Counted from the stretch's first letter, positions 27,374 through 37,845 are shown. The stretch is 64,000 nt of DNA from Zoogloeaceae bacterium (GCA_024235655.1 JACKLY010000002.1:186001-250000); one strand, 5' to 3'. Notes: a model not told the origin generated them from the sequence alone. A program made the numbers and translations.

Positions 27374-27480
27374 GATGGCTCCTGTTTAAATGAGTGGTAA
27401 CGCGCTTTGGCTCTCGCTACTAACGCTCCTCTTACGACCATTCGCCCGAAGGCAGGCTGGCCGAAAACCTTTTGCGCCGA

Positions 27481-28014
27481 TCAAGCCTTTTCGACCTGAC
27501 CGAATTCCAGCTCGACGGGTGTCGCACGACCAAAAATGGTCACCGACACACGTAGTTTGTTTTTCTCGTAGTTGACGTCTTCCACAGAACCGTGGAAATC
27601 GGTGAATGGGCCATCCTTGACTCGAACCACCTCGCCAGCTTCGAACAGCACCTTTGGACGAGGCTTCTCCACCCCTTCCTGCATCTGCTGCATGATTTTC
27701 TCGACTTCCTTTTCGGAAATCGGCGTCGGCTTGTTGGCAGTGCCGCCGACAAAACCGGTGACCTTCGGCGTACTCTTGACGAGATGCCAACTGTCATCAT
27801 TCATATCCATTTCCACCAGCACATAGCCAGGGAAGAATTTGCGTTCAGAGATGCTCTTCTGACCACCTTTCAGCTCAACGACTTCTTCGACCGGCACCAG
27901 AATCCGCCCAAAGCAGGATTCCATGCCGGAACGAGCCACACGCTCAGCCAACGCCCGCTGAACACTCTTTTCAAAGCCAGAGTAGGCGTGAACGACGTAC
28001 CAGCGCTTGCTCAT
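27481..28014 (-). CDS. nusG: Transcription termination/antitermination factor NusG
   Basis: NusG bridges the RNA polymerase clamp and either S10 (coupling to translation) or Rho. The 177-residue protein has the NGN domain (MSKRWYVVHAYSGFEKSVQR to about 115) and a C-terminal KOW domain (EAGEVVRVKDGPFTDFHGSV). Its ATG shares one base with the secE stop codon (TAATG), indicating translational coupling. Confidence 0.97.
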   Translation of the reverse strand: MSKRWYVVHAYSGFEKSVQRALAERVARSGMESCFGRILVPVEEVVELKGGQKSISERKFFPGYVLVEMDMNDDSWHLVKSTPKVTGFVGGTANKPTPISEKEVEKIMQQMQEGVEKPRPKVLFEAGEVVRVKDGPFTDFHGSVEDVNYEKNKLRVSVTIFGRATPVELEFGQVEKA

Positions 28015-28364
28015 TATTTCCTCCAGCCCAGGATCAGGTCATAAAACACCCACTCCAGGCTCTTGTCAGTCAGCCAAAGGAACGCGGACATCACGAGGAC
28101 AAATACAAACACCATCGCAGTCGTCTGCACCGTTTCCTTACGAGTCGGCCACACCACTTTCTTCGTTTCACCCACCGCTTCACGCGCAAAGGTGAAAAAC
28201 CGCTGGCCCGGCTCAGTAAACCAGGCCACCGCCACAGAAGCGGCAACACCTGCGAGCACCGCAAGGATGCGCAGGATCATTGCCTGTTCGGCAAGCAGGT
28301 AAAAGCCAACGACGCCGGCAGCAAGAAGGGATAGCGCCAGCGCAAACTTGATCTTGTCGGCCAT
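28014..28364 (-). CDS. secE: Preprotein translocase subunit SecE
   Basis: The clamp subunit of SecYEG. The 116-residue protein has three predicted membrane segments (about 8-24, 29-47 and 86-108), like the E. coli three-span form. The conserved amphipathic helix and hinge (FAREAVGETKKVVWPTRKET) precede the last one. It lies just downstream of tRNA-Trp with about 23 bases between, so it is probably on the same transcript. Confidence 0.96.
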   Translation of the reverse strand: MADKIKFALALSLLAAGVVGFYLLAEQAMILRILAVLAGVAASVAVAWFTEPGQRFFTFAREAVGETKKVVWPTRKETVQTTAMVFVFVLVMSAFLWLTDKSLEWVFYDLILGWRK

Positions 28365-28387
28365 TTCTTTCGTGTTCTATTTGTTAG

Positions 28388-28463
28388 TGGCAGGGGCGGA
28401 GGGTCTCGAACCCCCGACCTTCGGTTTTGGAGACCGACGCTCTGCCAATTGAGCTACGCCCCT
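28388..28463 (-). tRNA. tRNA-Trp (anticodon CCA)
   Basis: A full cloverleaf reads AGGGGCG at the 5' acceptor and CGCCCCT at the 3' acceptor. The anticodon loop is CTCCAAA, the T-arm contains GGTTCGAG, and the 3' CCA is encoded. It lies between tuf and secE, an arrangement usual in betaproteobacteria. Confidence 0.97.
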
Positions 28464-28476
28464 GCAGCAGAGACTG

Positions 28477-28498
28477 CGGGATGTCCGTAGACATCCCG
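28477..28498 (-). other. Hairpin between tuf and tRNA-Trp
   Basis: A perfect nine-base stem, CGGGATGTC with GACATCCCG, closed by a TACG tetraloop. No U tract follows, so it is not an intrinsic terminator. A role in processing the tRNA away from the tuf mRNA, or as a 3' stabiliser of that mRNA, fits the position. Confidence 0.5.
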
Positions 28499-28505
28499 AA
28501 ATCCA

Positions 28506-29696
<1,191 letters not shown>

Positions 29697-29748
29697 TCCC
29701 GGTTCCTCAAATAATTAAAAGATCAACGATACCTGTAGTGCCAATCGC

Positions 29749-29823
29749 TGGTGCCCATGGGCAGGATTGAACTGCCGACCTCTCCCTTACCAAGGGAGTG
29801 CTCTGCCACTGAGCTACATGGGC
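29749..29823 (-). tRNA. tRNA-Thr (anticodon GGT)
   Basis: The acceptor stem is GCCCATG with CATGGGC, the anticodon loop TTGGTAA, the T-arm GCAGTTCAATCCTGC, and CCA is encoded. It is the last tRNA before tuf, 52 bases upstream of its start codon. Confidence 0.96.
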
Positions 29824-29883
29824 CTTCCGGTTAGATTCCGGTTGCTGCGGCCACTGCCACTTCAAAAAAATCAGCCGCGGTCG

Positions 29884-29957
29884 TGGAGCGGGTGAAGGGA
29901 ATCGAACCCTCGTCTTAAGCTTGGAAGGCTTCAGCTCTACCATTGAGCTACACCCGC
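29884..29957 (-). tRNA. tRNA-Gly (anticodon TCC)
   Basis: The acceptor stem is GCGGGTG with CACCCGC, the anticodon loop CTTCCAA, the T-arm GAGGGTTCGATTCCCTT, and CCA is encoded. It lies between tRNA-Tyr and tRNA-Thr. Confidence 0.96.
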
Positions 29958-30004
29958 ACAAACCTGAACCTCGACTACTACGTTCGCGACAACAACATTG
30001 TTAC

Positions 30005-30089
30005 TGGTGGAGGGAGAAGGATTCGAACCTTCGAAGGCAGAGCCGTCAGATTTACAGTCTGATCCCTTTGACCGCTCGGGAATCCCTCC
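30005..30089 (-). tRNA. tRNA-Tyr (anticodon GTA)
   Basis: A class II tRNA with a long variable arm. The acceptor stem is GGAGGGA with TCCCTCC, the anticodon loop CTGTAAA, and CCA is encoded. It is the first gene of the tRNA-tuf operon, starting 11 bases after the -10 element. Confidence 0.97.
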
Positions 30090-30100
30090 AGAAACGGGGA

Positions 30101-30129
30101 ATTATGCGCATTTGTCAGATAACTGTCAA
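30101..30129 (-). promoter_or_regulatory. Promoter of the tRNA-Tyr-Gly-Thr-tuf operon
   Basis: Leftward consensus -35 TTGACA (30124-30129), 17-base spacer, -10 CATAAT (30101-30106). The bases that follow are TCCCCG, a GC-rich discriminator typical of stringently controlled stable-RNA promoters. The leader is only a few bases long. Confidence 0.85.
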
Positions 30130-30271
30130 ACGCTTTCGCGAAACTGGACGCGCATTCTAACAGAACAAATCTGGCTGCGGCGGTATTTTTACGTAGGCCG
30201 GCTTCCCCCTTGGCCGAACGCATTAGAATATTGCGGCACGATAACCCGATTAGCTAAAGCCCCCCATCCCG

Positions 30272-31669
30272 ATGAGCCACCGCCCACCACATAGAATGCC
30301 CTTGCCGGAAACCCTTCGAGCACAACTTGCCGACAGATTCGGCAATCGTTTTTCGCAAGGCGAATCCATCCGTTTGCAACATGGGCGAGACGAGTCGGTT
30401 CACGACCCGGAATTGCCGGACGGGGTTGTCTTTGCCGAATCAACAGAGGATGTGTCCGATGCGGTACGGCTATGCGCAAGCCATGACACCCCCATTATCG
30501 CCTATGGTGCCGGCAGTTCTGTTGAGGGCCATCTGCTCGCCGTTCATGGCGGCATCAGCCTTGATCTTTCCGGCTTGAATCAGGTGCACTCCATCCACGC
30601 CGAAGACCTTGATGCCACGGTGCAGGCTGGTGTCACCCGGAAGCAACTCAACGACGCCCTCAAGGGCACCGGCCTCTTCTTTCCCATTGACCCGGGCGCT
30701 GACGCCTCACTCGGCGGCATGGCCGCCACCCGCGCCTCGGGCACCAATGCCGTTCGTTACGGCACCATGCGTGACAATGTGATGGCCATGACGGTGGTGC
30801 TGGCCGATGGCCGCATCATTCGCTGCGGCAGTCGCGCCAAGAAATCCTCAGCAGGATACGACCTGACCCGTCTGCTGGTTGGCTCTGAAGGGACGCTGGG
30901 CATCATCACCGAACTGACCGTTCGCCTCTACCCAATTCCCGAGGCCATCTCGGCCGCTGTCTGCAGCTTTCCAAGTGTTGATGCAGCCGTCAACACTGTC
31001 ATCCAGACGATCCAGATCGGCATACCGGTCGCGCGAATCGAATTGCTCGACCCGCTGACCATCACCGCCGTCAACCGACATAGCAAGACCACCCTGCCTG
31101 AACGCCCGACGCTTTTTTTCGAGTTTCACGGCAGCTCCGCCTCGGTCGAGGAGCAGGCGCAATTCGTTCAGGAGATCGCCAGTGAAGTCGGGGGGGAACA
31201 TTTCGAATGGGCAACTCGCCCGGAGGACCGCAGTCGGCTCTGGCAGGCACGTCACGATGCCTACTTTGCCTGTTTGCAGATGAAACCGGGCTGCAAGGCG
31301 TTCCCAACCGATGTTTGCGTACCGATCTCCCGGCTTGCTGAATGCATTCAGGAAACAAACAGAGACATGGCGCAAGTGTCGATTCCGATCATGCTATTCG
31401 GCCATGTTGGCGACGGCAATTTCCATCTCGTCGTTCTGGTCGACCCGGATAACGCCAAGGACATGAAAGAAGCGGAGTGGATCAACGAACGGGTTGTTGA
31501 GCGCGCACTCTCCATGGAGGGCACCTGTACGGGTGAACATGGCATCGGACTGGGCAAGAAGAAGTTCATGCTGCGCGAACACGGAGAGGGCGCCATCGAC
31601 GTCATGCGAGCGCTGAAGACTGCACTCGATCCAAACAACCTGCTCAACCCGGGAAAAATTCTGCCCTGA
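30272..31669 (+). CDS. FAD-linked oxidase, D-lactate/glycolate dehydrogenase type
   Basis: The 465-residue protein has an N-terminal PCMH-type FAD domain with PIIAYGAGSSVEGHLL (about 74-89) and DPGADASLGGMAATRASGTN (about 140-159). The C-terminal oxidase domain carries GHVGDGNFHL and GEHGIGLGKKKFM. The family oxidises 2-hydroxy acids such as D-lactate or glycolate and passes electrons to quinone or cytochrome c. Similarity to D-lactate dehydrogenase (cytochrome) is closest in overall shape, but the substrate cannot be fixed from sequence. No ferredoxin-type or GlcE partner is adjacent, which favours the single-chain D-lactate type. The start is uncertain: no clear ribosome binding site precedes ATG 30272, and Met9 is an alternative. 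Confidence 0.85.
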   Translation: MSHRPPHRMPLPETLRAQLADRFGNRFSQGESIRLQHGRDESVHDPELPDGVVFAESTEDVSDAVRLCASHDTPIIAYGAGSSVEGHLLAVHGGISLDLSGLNQVHSIHAEDLDATVQAGVTRKQLNDALKGTGLFFPIDPGADASLGGMAATRASGTNAVRYGTMRDNVMAMTVVLADGRIIRCGSRAKKSSAGYDLTRLLVGSEGTLGIITELTVRLYPIPEAISAAVCSFPSVDAAVNTVIQTIQIGIPVARIELLDPLTITAVNRHSKTTLPERPTLFFEFHGSSASVEEQAQFVQEIASEVGGEHFEWATRPEDRSRLWQARHDAYFACLQMKPGCKAFPTDVCVPISRLAECIQETNRDMAQVSIPIMLFGHVGDGNFHLVVLVDPDNAKDMKEAEWINERVVERALSMEGTCTGEHGIGLGKKKFMLREHGEGAIDVMRALKTALDPNNLLNPGKILP

Positions 31670-31684
31670 AGTTTTCTGCCCGGC

Positions 31685-32605
31685 TCATGCCGGCCTGTCA
31701 GGATTGCCGCGCAGACGAGCAACCACAGTCATGGTCCCGAGCGCCATGACTCCGGCAAACACCCCGAACAGCGCATTCAGCATCGCGTCAATCAGTGGCG
31801 ATAACCAGCCCGCAACGGCCGACAACTGGACAATGCCATGATGCAATAGCGGCACACCATGAGTCAGGATGCCGCCGCCGACAAGAAACATGGCGAGCGT
31901 ACCGATCACGGTCAGTGCTTTCATGATTCTGGGGGCGGCAGCAAGCAGCAAGCGGCCCACTGTCTTTGCCATGGCCGACGACCTGCTCAGCAGATGAAGC
32001 CCCAGGTCATCGAGCTTGACGATGGCTGCAACCAGACCATAGACGCCGGCTGTCATCAGGATCGCGATGCCGACCAGCACTGTCGCCTGAATGGCAAAAG
32101 GCCGGTCGGCTACAGTACCGAGCGCAATGACGAGGATCTCGGCCGAGAGGACGAAATCGGTACGGATTGCGCCCTTGATCTTTTCTGCCTCGAATGCAAC
32201 CAGATCAACGGCTTCATCCTGGATTGCGGCGAGTTCAGCCGCATGCTCAGCCTCGACCCGTTCTGCACTGTGCAACCATTTGTGGGCAAGTTTTTCAGCC
32301 CCCTCGTAGCACAGATACAGTCCGCCAATCATCAGCAGCGGCACCACCAATGCCGGCGCCACCGCACTGATCAGCAATGCTGCCGGCACCAGCACTGCCT
32401 TGTTCCGCAGCGATCCCTTGGCAACTGCCCACACCACCGGTAACTCGCGCTCGGCACGAACGCCGGACACCTGTTCGGCATTGAGTGCCAGGTCATCACC
32501 AAGCACACCGGCAGTTTTCTTGGCAGCGACCTTGGTCATTACGGCAACGTCATCGAGAATCGTCGCAATATCATCGAGCAGGGCAAGCAGGCTGGCTCCG
32601 GCCAT
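31685..32605 (-). CDS. DUF808 / YedI-family inner membrane protein
   Basis: A 306-residue membrane protein. It begins with the family signature MAGASLLALLDDIATILDDV, then VAAKKTAGVLGDDLALNAEQ. It has several hydrophobic stretches, for example VLVPAALLISAVAPALVVPL and a C-terminal pair. The family (E. coli YedI) has no established function. The gene converges on the dehydrogenase to its left with 15 bases between stops. Confidence 0.85.
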   Translation of the reverse strand: MAGASLLALLDDIATILDDVAVMTKVAAKKTAGVLGDDLALNAEQVSGVRAERELPVVWAVAKGSLRNKAVLVPAALLISAVAPALVVPLLMIGGLYLCYEGAEKLAHKWLHSAERVEAEHAAELAAIQDEAVDLVAFEAEKIKGAIRTDFVLSAEILVIALGTVADRPFAIQATVLVGIAILMTAGVYGLVAAIVKLDDLGLHLLSRSSAMAKTVGRLLLAAAPRIMKALTVIGTLAMFLVGGGILTHGVPLLHHGIVQLSAVAGWLSPLIDAMLNALFGVFAGVMALGTMTVVARLRGNPDRPA

Positions 32606-32753
32606 GAGTAACCTTTCAGAATAAGGCGCAGTACTGATAATTCCGCGCTGCGCGATTATACCGGCACACCCACCGCCCCCTTGTCACAAGGCCCATGGAA
32701 AAAGGCCGCTACAGCAGTTGTAGTCAATGGATTGAAGGCTGCTGCGACGCAAC

Positions 32754-32782
32754 GTTACACGCCTTGAGCAGTCCAATACAAT
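32754..32782 (+). promoter_or_regulatory. Possible promoter of the indolepyruvate oxidoreductase gene
   Basis: -35 GTTACA (32754-32759), 17-base spacer, -10 TACAAT (32777-32782), about 87 bases before the ATG. The -35 is weak. The rest of the 264-base spacer from 32606 shows no gene or strong hairpin. Confidence 0.35.
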
Positions 32783-32869
32783 GCGCCCGTCGCCTACCGG
32801 CGGCGAACGATATCAGGACGGCGCGACTCAAAAGGTTGACGACCGATAGCCACCCAACGGAGCAGACTC

Positions 32870-35800
32870 ATGAGCGATCTCTCGATCACCCTCGAGGACA
32901 AGTACACCCACACCTCGGGACGCGTTTTTCTTACCGGCTCACAAGCCCTTGTCCGCCTGCCCATGCTGCAGCGATTACGTGACGAGGCGGCCGGACTCAA
33001 TACCGCAGGCTTTGTTTCCGGCTACCGAGGCAGTCCACTGGGCGGGGTTGACCAAGCCTTCTGGGCTGCCAAGAAACACCTCAGCCAACACCACATCGTA
33101 TTCCAGCCCGGCGTTAACGAAGACCTTGCCGCCACCGCTGTCTGGGGCTCGCAGCAGGTCAACCTCTTTCCGGGCGCCAAGTACGATGGCGTGTTCGGGA
33201 TGTGGTACGGCAAAGGCCCCGGGGTAGACCGCTGTGGCGATGTTTTCCGCCACGCCAATGCCGCGGGCAGCTCGAAACATGGCGGCGTCCTGGTCATTGC
33301 CGGCGATGATCACAATGCCAAGTCATCCACGTTGCCGCACCAGACCGACCATTTGTTCAAGGCGATGATGATGCCGGTGCTCTACCCGGCCAATGTGCAG
33401 GAATATCTCGATTTCGGCCTGCATGGCTGGGCCATGAGTCGATTTTCCGGTTGCTGGGTCGCCCTCAAGGCGCTGGCCGACACCGTTGAAACCTCGGCTT
33501 CGGTTGATATCGATCCGTTGGCCTTGCCGATCAAGTACCCCACCGATATCGAACTTCCGTCAGGCGGGCTGAACATCCGCTGGCCGGACGATCGCCACGA
33601 ACAGGAGCGGCGCCTGCTGCATCACAAACTGTATGCAGCTTTGGCCTACGCACGCGCCAACGGCCTCAACCGTATCGCCATCGATTCCCCGGTGCCGCGC
33701 ATTGGCATCATTACCTGCGGCAAATCCTACCTGGATGTTCGCCAGGCCTTTGATGAGCTTGGCATTGATGAAAATCTCGCCGCAGAGATCGGCATCCGTC
33801 TGTACAAGGTCGGCATGGTCTGGCCACTGGAATCCCAAGGGGTGCGTGACTTCGCGCAGGGACTTGAAGAGATCCTGGTGATCGAGGAGAAGCGGCAACT
33901 GATCGAATACCAGCTGAAAGAGGAACTCTACAACTGGCGCGAAGATGTCCGTCCCCGTGTCATTGGGAAATTCGACGAGAAAGGCGAATGGGCACAACCG
34001 CATGGTGACTGGTTGCTGCCAGCCGCAGGGGAATTGTCGGTAGCATGCATTGCACGCGTGATCGCAGCCCGTATCGACCGCTTCTTCACCTCCGACAAGA
34101 TTCAGGCCCGGCTGGCACTGATCGAGGCCAAGCAAAAGGCACAGGCTTCACCGATCATGCTTGCCCAGCGCACCCCCACTTTCTGTTCGGGTTGTCCGCA
34201 CAACACCTCGACCCACGTACCTGCGGGATCACGTGCGGTGGCCGGCATTGGCTGCCACTATATGGTGACGTGGATGGATCGCAATACGGCCACCTTCACC
34301 CACATGGGCGGCGAAGGCGTTCCCTGGGTTGGTCAGGCGCCATTTACCGAAGAAAAGCATATTTTTGCCAATCTCGGTGACGGCACCTATTTCCACTCCG
34401 GATTGCTGGCCATTCGCCAGTCGATTGCTGCAAAGCATCCGATCACCTACAAGATCCTCTACAACGACGCCGTTGCCATGACCGGAGGTCAACCCGTCGA
34501 TGGCGTACTCACCATTCCGCAGATGACCCGCCAACTGCATGGCGAGGGCATCGATAAGATGGTCATTGTCACCGACGATCCGGAAAAATACAGCCGCATC
34601 ACCGGCCTGGCCAGAATCAATGACCAGCCGATCCCGATCTACCACCGGGATCGACTGGATGCTGTGCAACGCGAACTCCGTGAATATGCCGGCGTCTCAA
34701 TTCTCATCTATGACCAGACCTGCGCCACGGAAAAGCGCCGACGCAGGAAACGCGGCAAGATGGAAGACCCGGCACGTCGTGTTTTCATCAACGATGCCGT
34801 ATGCGAGGGCTGTGGCGATTGTGGCGTAAAGTCCAACTGCCTTTCCATTGCGCCACTGGAAACCGAACTCGGCCGCAAACGCCAGATCGACCAGTCTGCC
34901 TGCAACAAGGACTTTTCCTGCCTCAAGGGTTTTTGCCCTTCCTTCGTGACCGTTGAAGGCGGCATGCTGAAGCGCACCGAGGCTGTCGATTTCAACGAGG
35001 ACAGTTTCGGCGAATTGCCACTGCCCACCCTGCCCGACACAAATCGCCCCTTCAACATTCTCGTTACCGGCGTCGGTGGCACCGGCGTGGTCACCCTCGG
35101 CGCCATCGTCGGCATGGCTGCCCATATCGATGGAAAGGGTATTTCGGTTCTGGACATGACGGGCCTGGCCCAGAAATATGGTGCGGTGTTTTCGCACTTG
35201 CGCATTGCCGACCGTCCGTCAGACATCCATGCAGCACGGATCGCTACCGGCGAGGCCAATGCCGTGCTTGGCGGCGACCTGGTGGTCAGCGCCGGCAATG
35301 AGGCCATTGCCAAGATGCTGACCGACAAGACGCAGGCAGTGATCAATACGGCGGAAACCCCAACCGCTGAATTTGCCCGCAACCCGGACTGGCAGTTTCC
35401 CCTGGAGAAAATGGAAGCACGTATCGTTGAAACCTGCGGCGAGGGCAACGCCGTCTTCCTTGACGCGCAACATCTCTCCACGCGCTTGATGGGCGATGCC
35501 ATCTTTGCCAACACACTTCTTCTCGGCGTGGCATGGCAGAGAGGGATGATTCCCGTATCGTTGGCAGCGATTGAAAAATCATTCACGCTGAATGGCACGG
35601 CGGTAGACAAAAACCTGCGTGCATTCCGCTGGGGGCGTCGCTTTGCACACCAACCGGAACAGGTTCAGAAATTGAGCAGACCGGCGCAGGTCATTTCGCT
35701 GCCCAACTTCTCAAGAAACCTGGCGGACATTGTTGGCCATCGCGTCAGCGAACTGACCCGCTATCAGGACAGCGCCTATGCAGCGCGCTACAAGGCGCTC

Positions 35801-36367
35801 GTCAAACGGGTTGAGTCTGCCGAGTCAGCTTTCGGCCAGACGCGGCTAAGCGAGGCCGTCGCACGTAATTACTTCCGTGTTTTGGCGATCAAGGATGAAT
35901 ACGAAGTCGCCCGCCTCTACACCGATCCGGCTTTCATGGCGCGCATCAATGAAACGTTCAGCGGGGATTTTGAGCTGCACTTCCATCTTGCTCCGCCCCT
36001 CTTCGCCAAGAAGGATCCGGATACCGGACTACCACTGAAACGGGCCTACGGCCCCTGGATGATGCGGGCTTTCGGATGGCTGGCCAGGCTCAAAGGACTG
36101 CGGGGAAGCGCCTTCGATATTTTTGGCGCCACCAAGGAACGGCGAATGGAACGGCAATTGCTCGCCGATTACGAAGCAGATATCGAGCTGATTCTCTCGC
36201 ATCTTGCGCCTGAATCCTTGCCGGCAGCCCATGCCCTTGCCAGCCTTCCGGAGAAGGTGCGTGGCTTTGGTCATGTCAAGGAAGCCAGTATTGAGGCTGC
36301 TCGCTCTGAACGATTGAACCTTCGCAAGCAATTACAGACCGGCGTTGCAACGGTACGCGCCGCCTAG
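32870..36367 (+). CDS. Indolepyruvate ferredoxin oxidoreductase, fused subunits
   Basis: This large enzyme (1165 residues) oxidatively decarboxylates aryl-pyruvates such as indolepyruvate or phenylpyruvate to aryl-acetyl-CoA and reduces ferredoxin. The order visible is: pyruvate-oxidoreductase-type N-terminal domain (FVSGYRGSPLGGVDQAFWAA); CSGCPHNTS with a later Cys near residue 440, probably an Fe-S ligand set; the thiamine-diphosphate-binding part (ANLGDGTYFHSGLLAIRQSI); a ferredoxin-like cluster region (CEGCGDCGVKSNC near 643, CLKGFCPSF near 683); and the gamma-type domain starting ILVTGVGGTGVVTLGAIVG near 730. It thus joins IorA and IorB in one chain. Nearby acyl-CoA ligase and PaaK-like genes fit a role in aromatic amino acid catabolism through phenylacetyl-CoA; this is inference. 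Confidence 0.9.
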   Translation: MSDLSITLEDKYTHTSGRVFLTGSQALVRLPMLQRLRDEAAGLNTAGFVSGYRGSPLGGVDQAFWAAKKHLSQHHIVFQPGVNEDLAATAVWGSQQVNLFPGAKYDGVFGMWYGKGPGVDRCGDVFRHANAAGSSKHGGVLVIAGDDHNAKSSTLPHQTDHLFKAMMMPVLYPANVQEYLDFGLHGWAMSRFSGCWVALKALADTVETSASVDIDPLALPIKYPTDIELPSGGLNIRWPDDRHEQERRLLHHKLYAALAYARANGLNRIAIDSPVPRIGIITCGKSYLDVRQAFDELGIDENLAAEIGIRLYKVGMVWPLESQGVRDFAQGLEEILVIEEKRQLIEYQLKEELYNWREDVRPRVIGKFDEKGEWAQPHGDWLLPAAGELSVACIARVIAARIDRFFTSDKIQARLALIEAKQKAQASPIMLAQRTPTFCSGCPHNTSTHVPAGSRAVAGIGCHYMVTWMDRNTATFTHMGGEGVPWVGQAPFTEEKHIFANLGDGTYFHSGLLAIRQSIAAKHPITYKILYNDAVAMTGGQPVDGVLTIPQMTRQLHGEGIDKMVIVTDDPEKYSRITGLARINDQPIPIYHRDRLDAVQRELREYAGVSILIYDQTCATEKRRRRKRGKMEDPARRVFINDAVCEGCGDCGVKSNCLSIAPLETELGRKRQIDQSACNKDFSCLKGFCPSFVTVEGGMLKRTEAVDFNEDSFGELPLPTLPDTNRPFNILVTGVGGTGVVTLGAIVGMAAHIDGKGISVLDMTGLAQKYGAVFSHLRIADRPSDIHAARIATGEANAVLGGDLVVSAGNEAIAKMLTDKTQAVINTAETPTAEFARNPDWQFPLEKMEARIVETCGEGNAVFLDAQHLSTRLMGDAIFANTLLLGVAWQRGMIPVSLAAIEKSFTLNGTAVDKNLRAFRWGRRFAHQPEQVQKLSRPAQVISLPNFSRNLADIVGHRVSELTRYQDSAYAARYKALVKRVESAESAFGQTRLSEAVARNYFRVLAIKDEYEVARLYTDPAFMARINETFSGDFELHFHLAPPLFAKKDPDTGLPLKRAYGPWMMRAFGWLARLKGLRGSAFDIFGATKERRMERQLLADYEADIELILSHLAPESLPAAHALASLPEKVRGFGHVKEASIEAARSERLNLRKQLQTGVATVRAA

Positions 36368-36417
36368 GGGCGCGGTAGCGGGTAGAATGCGGCACTCGAT
36401 CCTGAGCGCCGCATTCC

Positions 36418-37173
36418 ATGCTTTCAATCAGCCCCCCGCTTCGCCAGCTTGCCATTCAGTTTGCCGCATTGATCGCGGTGCTATCGCTGGCATGGCCTTA
36501 TTACGGCATTCGTGGCGAGATCCTGCCTTGGTCAGGCATCTCGGTGGCAACGGGCATCGCTGCCCTGCTGCTTGCCACAATGACCCGTCAGCGCTGGTGG
36601 TGGCGGCTCATCCACGCCTTGTTCGCGCCGCTGGCATGGTCGGTTGCCCAGTTGAACATAGACCCAGGCTGGTTCCTGTTCGCGGCCATTTTCCTCCTGT
36701 TGATCTACCGTGGCGCCCTGACAGGCCAGATACCGCTGTATCTGAGCAACCAGCAGACGGCACGCGCCCTGGAAAATCTACTGCCGGAAACGACAGGGGT
36801 ACGCTTCATCGATCTTGGCGCCGGGCTGGGTAGCGTGTTGCGCCCATTGTCGGCAGCCCGGCCCGACGCCTTGTTCACAGGCATTGAGAATGCACCATTG
36901 ACCTGGCTGGGTGGCAAATTGTTGCTCCTTGGAAAAAGCAACTGTGACTGGCGCTGGGGAAGTTTCTGGCAGGCCGACCTGAGCAGGCAGGATGTCGTTT
37001 ACGCCTTTTTGTCACCAGCACCGATGGCTGAACTCTGGCGCAAGGTGGAAGCCGAAATGCAGCCCGGGAGCCTCTTTGTCAGCAACAGTTTTCCGGTACC
37101 GGAAATTGAAGCAAGTGAAGTGCTTGAAGTAGGGGATGAGCGGCAAACCCTGCTTTACTGCTATCGACGCTAG
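36418..37173 (+). CDS. Membrane-anchored class I methyltransferase-like protein
   Basis: A 251-residue protein not assigned to a named family. The first 100 residues hold about four hydrophobic segments (near 12-28, 39-55, 64-79 and 83-98). A Rossmann-type domain follows, with motif I FIDLGAGLGSVL at about 130-141 and an acidic residue at the end of the next strand (FTGIENAPLTWLGGKLLLLG), as expected for S-adenosylmethionine binding. The outline of membrane anchor plus compact methyltransferase resembles the FAM173 lysine methyltransferases that modify ATP synthase subunit c. That is only a similarity of shape; the substrate is unknown. It sits 50 bases after the oxidoreductase and may share its transcript. 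Confidence 0.6.
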   Translation: MLSISPPLRQLAIQFAALIAVLSLAWPYYGIRGEILPWSGISVATGIAALLLATMTRQRWWWRLIHALFAPLAWSVAQLNIDPGWFLFAAIFLLLIYRGALTGQIPLYLSNQQTARALENLLPETTGVRFIDLGAGLGSVLRPLSAARPDALFTGIENAPLTWLGGKLLLLGKSNCDWRWGSFWQADLSRQDVVYAFLSPAPMAELWRKVEAEMQPGSLFVSNSFPVPEIEASEVLEVGDERQTLLYCYRR

Positions 37174-37188
37174 TTTGCTCAGCAAGCG

Positions 37189-37845
37189 TTACAGCTTGAT
37201 TCCCTGCCGGGCAACAGTCACCAGCGCCTGTGTCCGGCTGCCCACACCGAGCGCCTTGAAAATGGCGGTAATGTGGATCTTGACGGTACCTTCGGACAAA
37301 CCGAGCAAATCGGCAATTTCGCGATTTGAACGACCTTTCACCATCAATGCCAGCACATCCGTCTGGCGTCCAGTCAGGCCGATATCCGAGGCACTCACGG
37401 CTTTCCCGGACAAAGGAGTCGCCAGCCCAGTCCCGTTGAGATTGGGCAAGGTTTGCTCAGGCACGAAAATGGTACCGTCCAGCACCATGCGCAAGGCATC
37501 GAGAAAACGCTCACCGGAATAGGCTTTGGGCACGAACCCAGAGGCTCCTGCCTTCAAGGCGCGATTGACGGTATGTGCATCGTCGTAGGCCGAGACAATG
37601 ACGACGGGTAATGCCGGGTAACGTTGCCGCAACAATCCCAGACAGGTCAGCCCATCAATTCCCGGCAGGGCAAGATCGAGTAGCACCAGATCGAAATCAT
37701 CGGCAGTACCGAGGACAGCACAACCCCCTTCGCAATCTGCCGCCTCCATGACCTCGACTTCTGCATCCAGCTGGTGCAACGTCTGAACCAGCCCCTCGCG
37801 TACCATGGCATGGTCTTCAATGACCAGTAGTTTGAGCATAGCCAT
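37189..37845 (-). CDS. NarL/FixJ-type response regulator (orphan)
   Basis: A 218-residue two-domain regulator. The receiver domain (residues 4-125) has the acidic pair E10/D11, the phospho-acceptor Asp57 in LVLLDLALPG, and the conserved lysine in GFVPKAYS. A LuxR-type helix-turn-helix follows (about 153-208, LTGRQTDVLALMVKGRSNRE). No histidine kinase gene is in the window, so the partner is elsewhere. The start is either Met1 or Met3; neither has a strong ribosome binding site. It converges on the methyltransferase-like gene and diverges from phaM. Confidence 0.85.
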   Translation of the reverse strand: MAMLKLLVIEDHAMVREGLVQTLHQLDAEVEVMEAADCEGGCAVLGTADDFDLVLLDLALPGIDGLTCLGLLRQRYPALPVVIVSAYDDAHTVNRALKAGASGFVPKAYSGERFLDALRMVLDGTIFVPEQTLPNLNGTGLATPLSGKAVSASDIGLTGRQTDVLALMVKGRSNREIADLLGLSEGTVKIHITAIFKALGVGSRTQALVTVARQGIKL

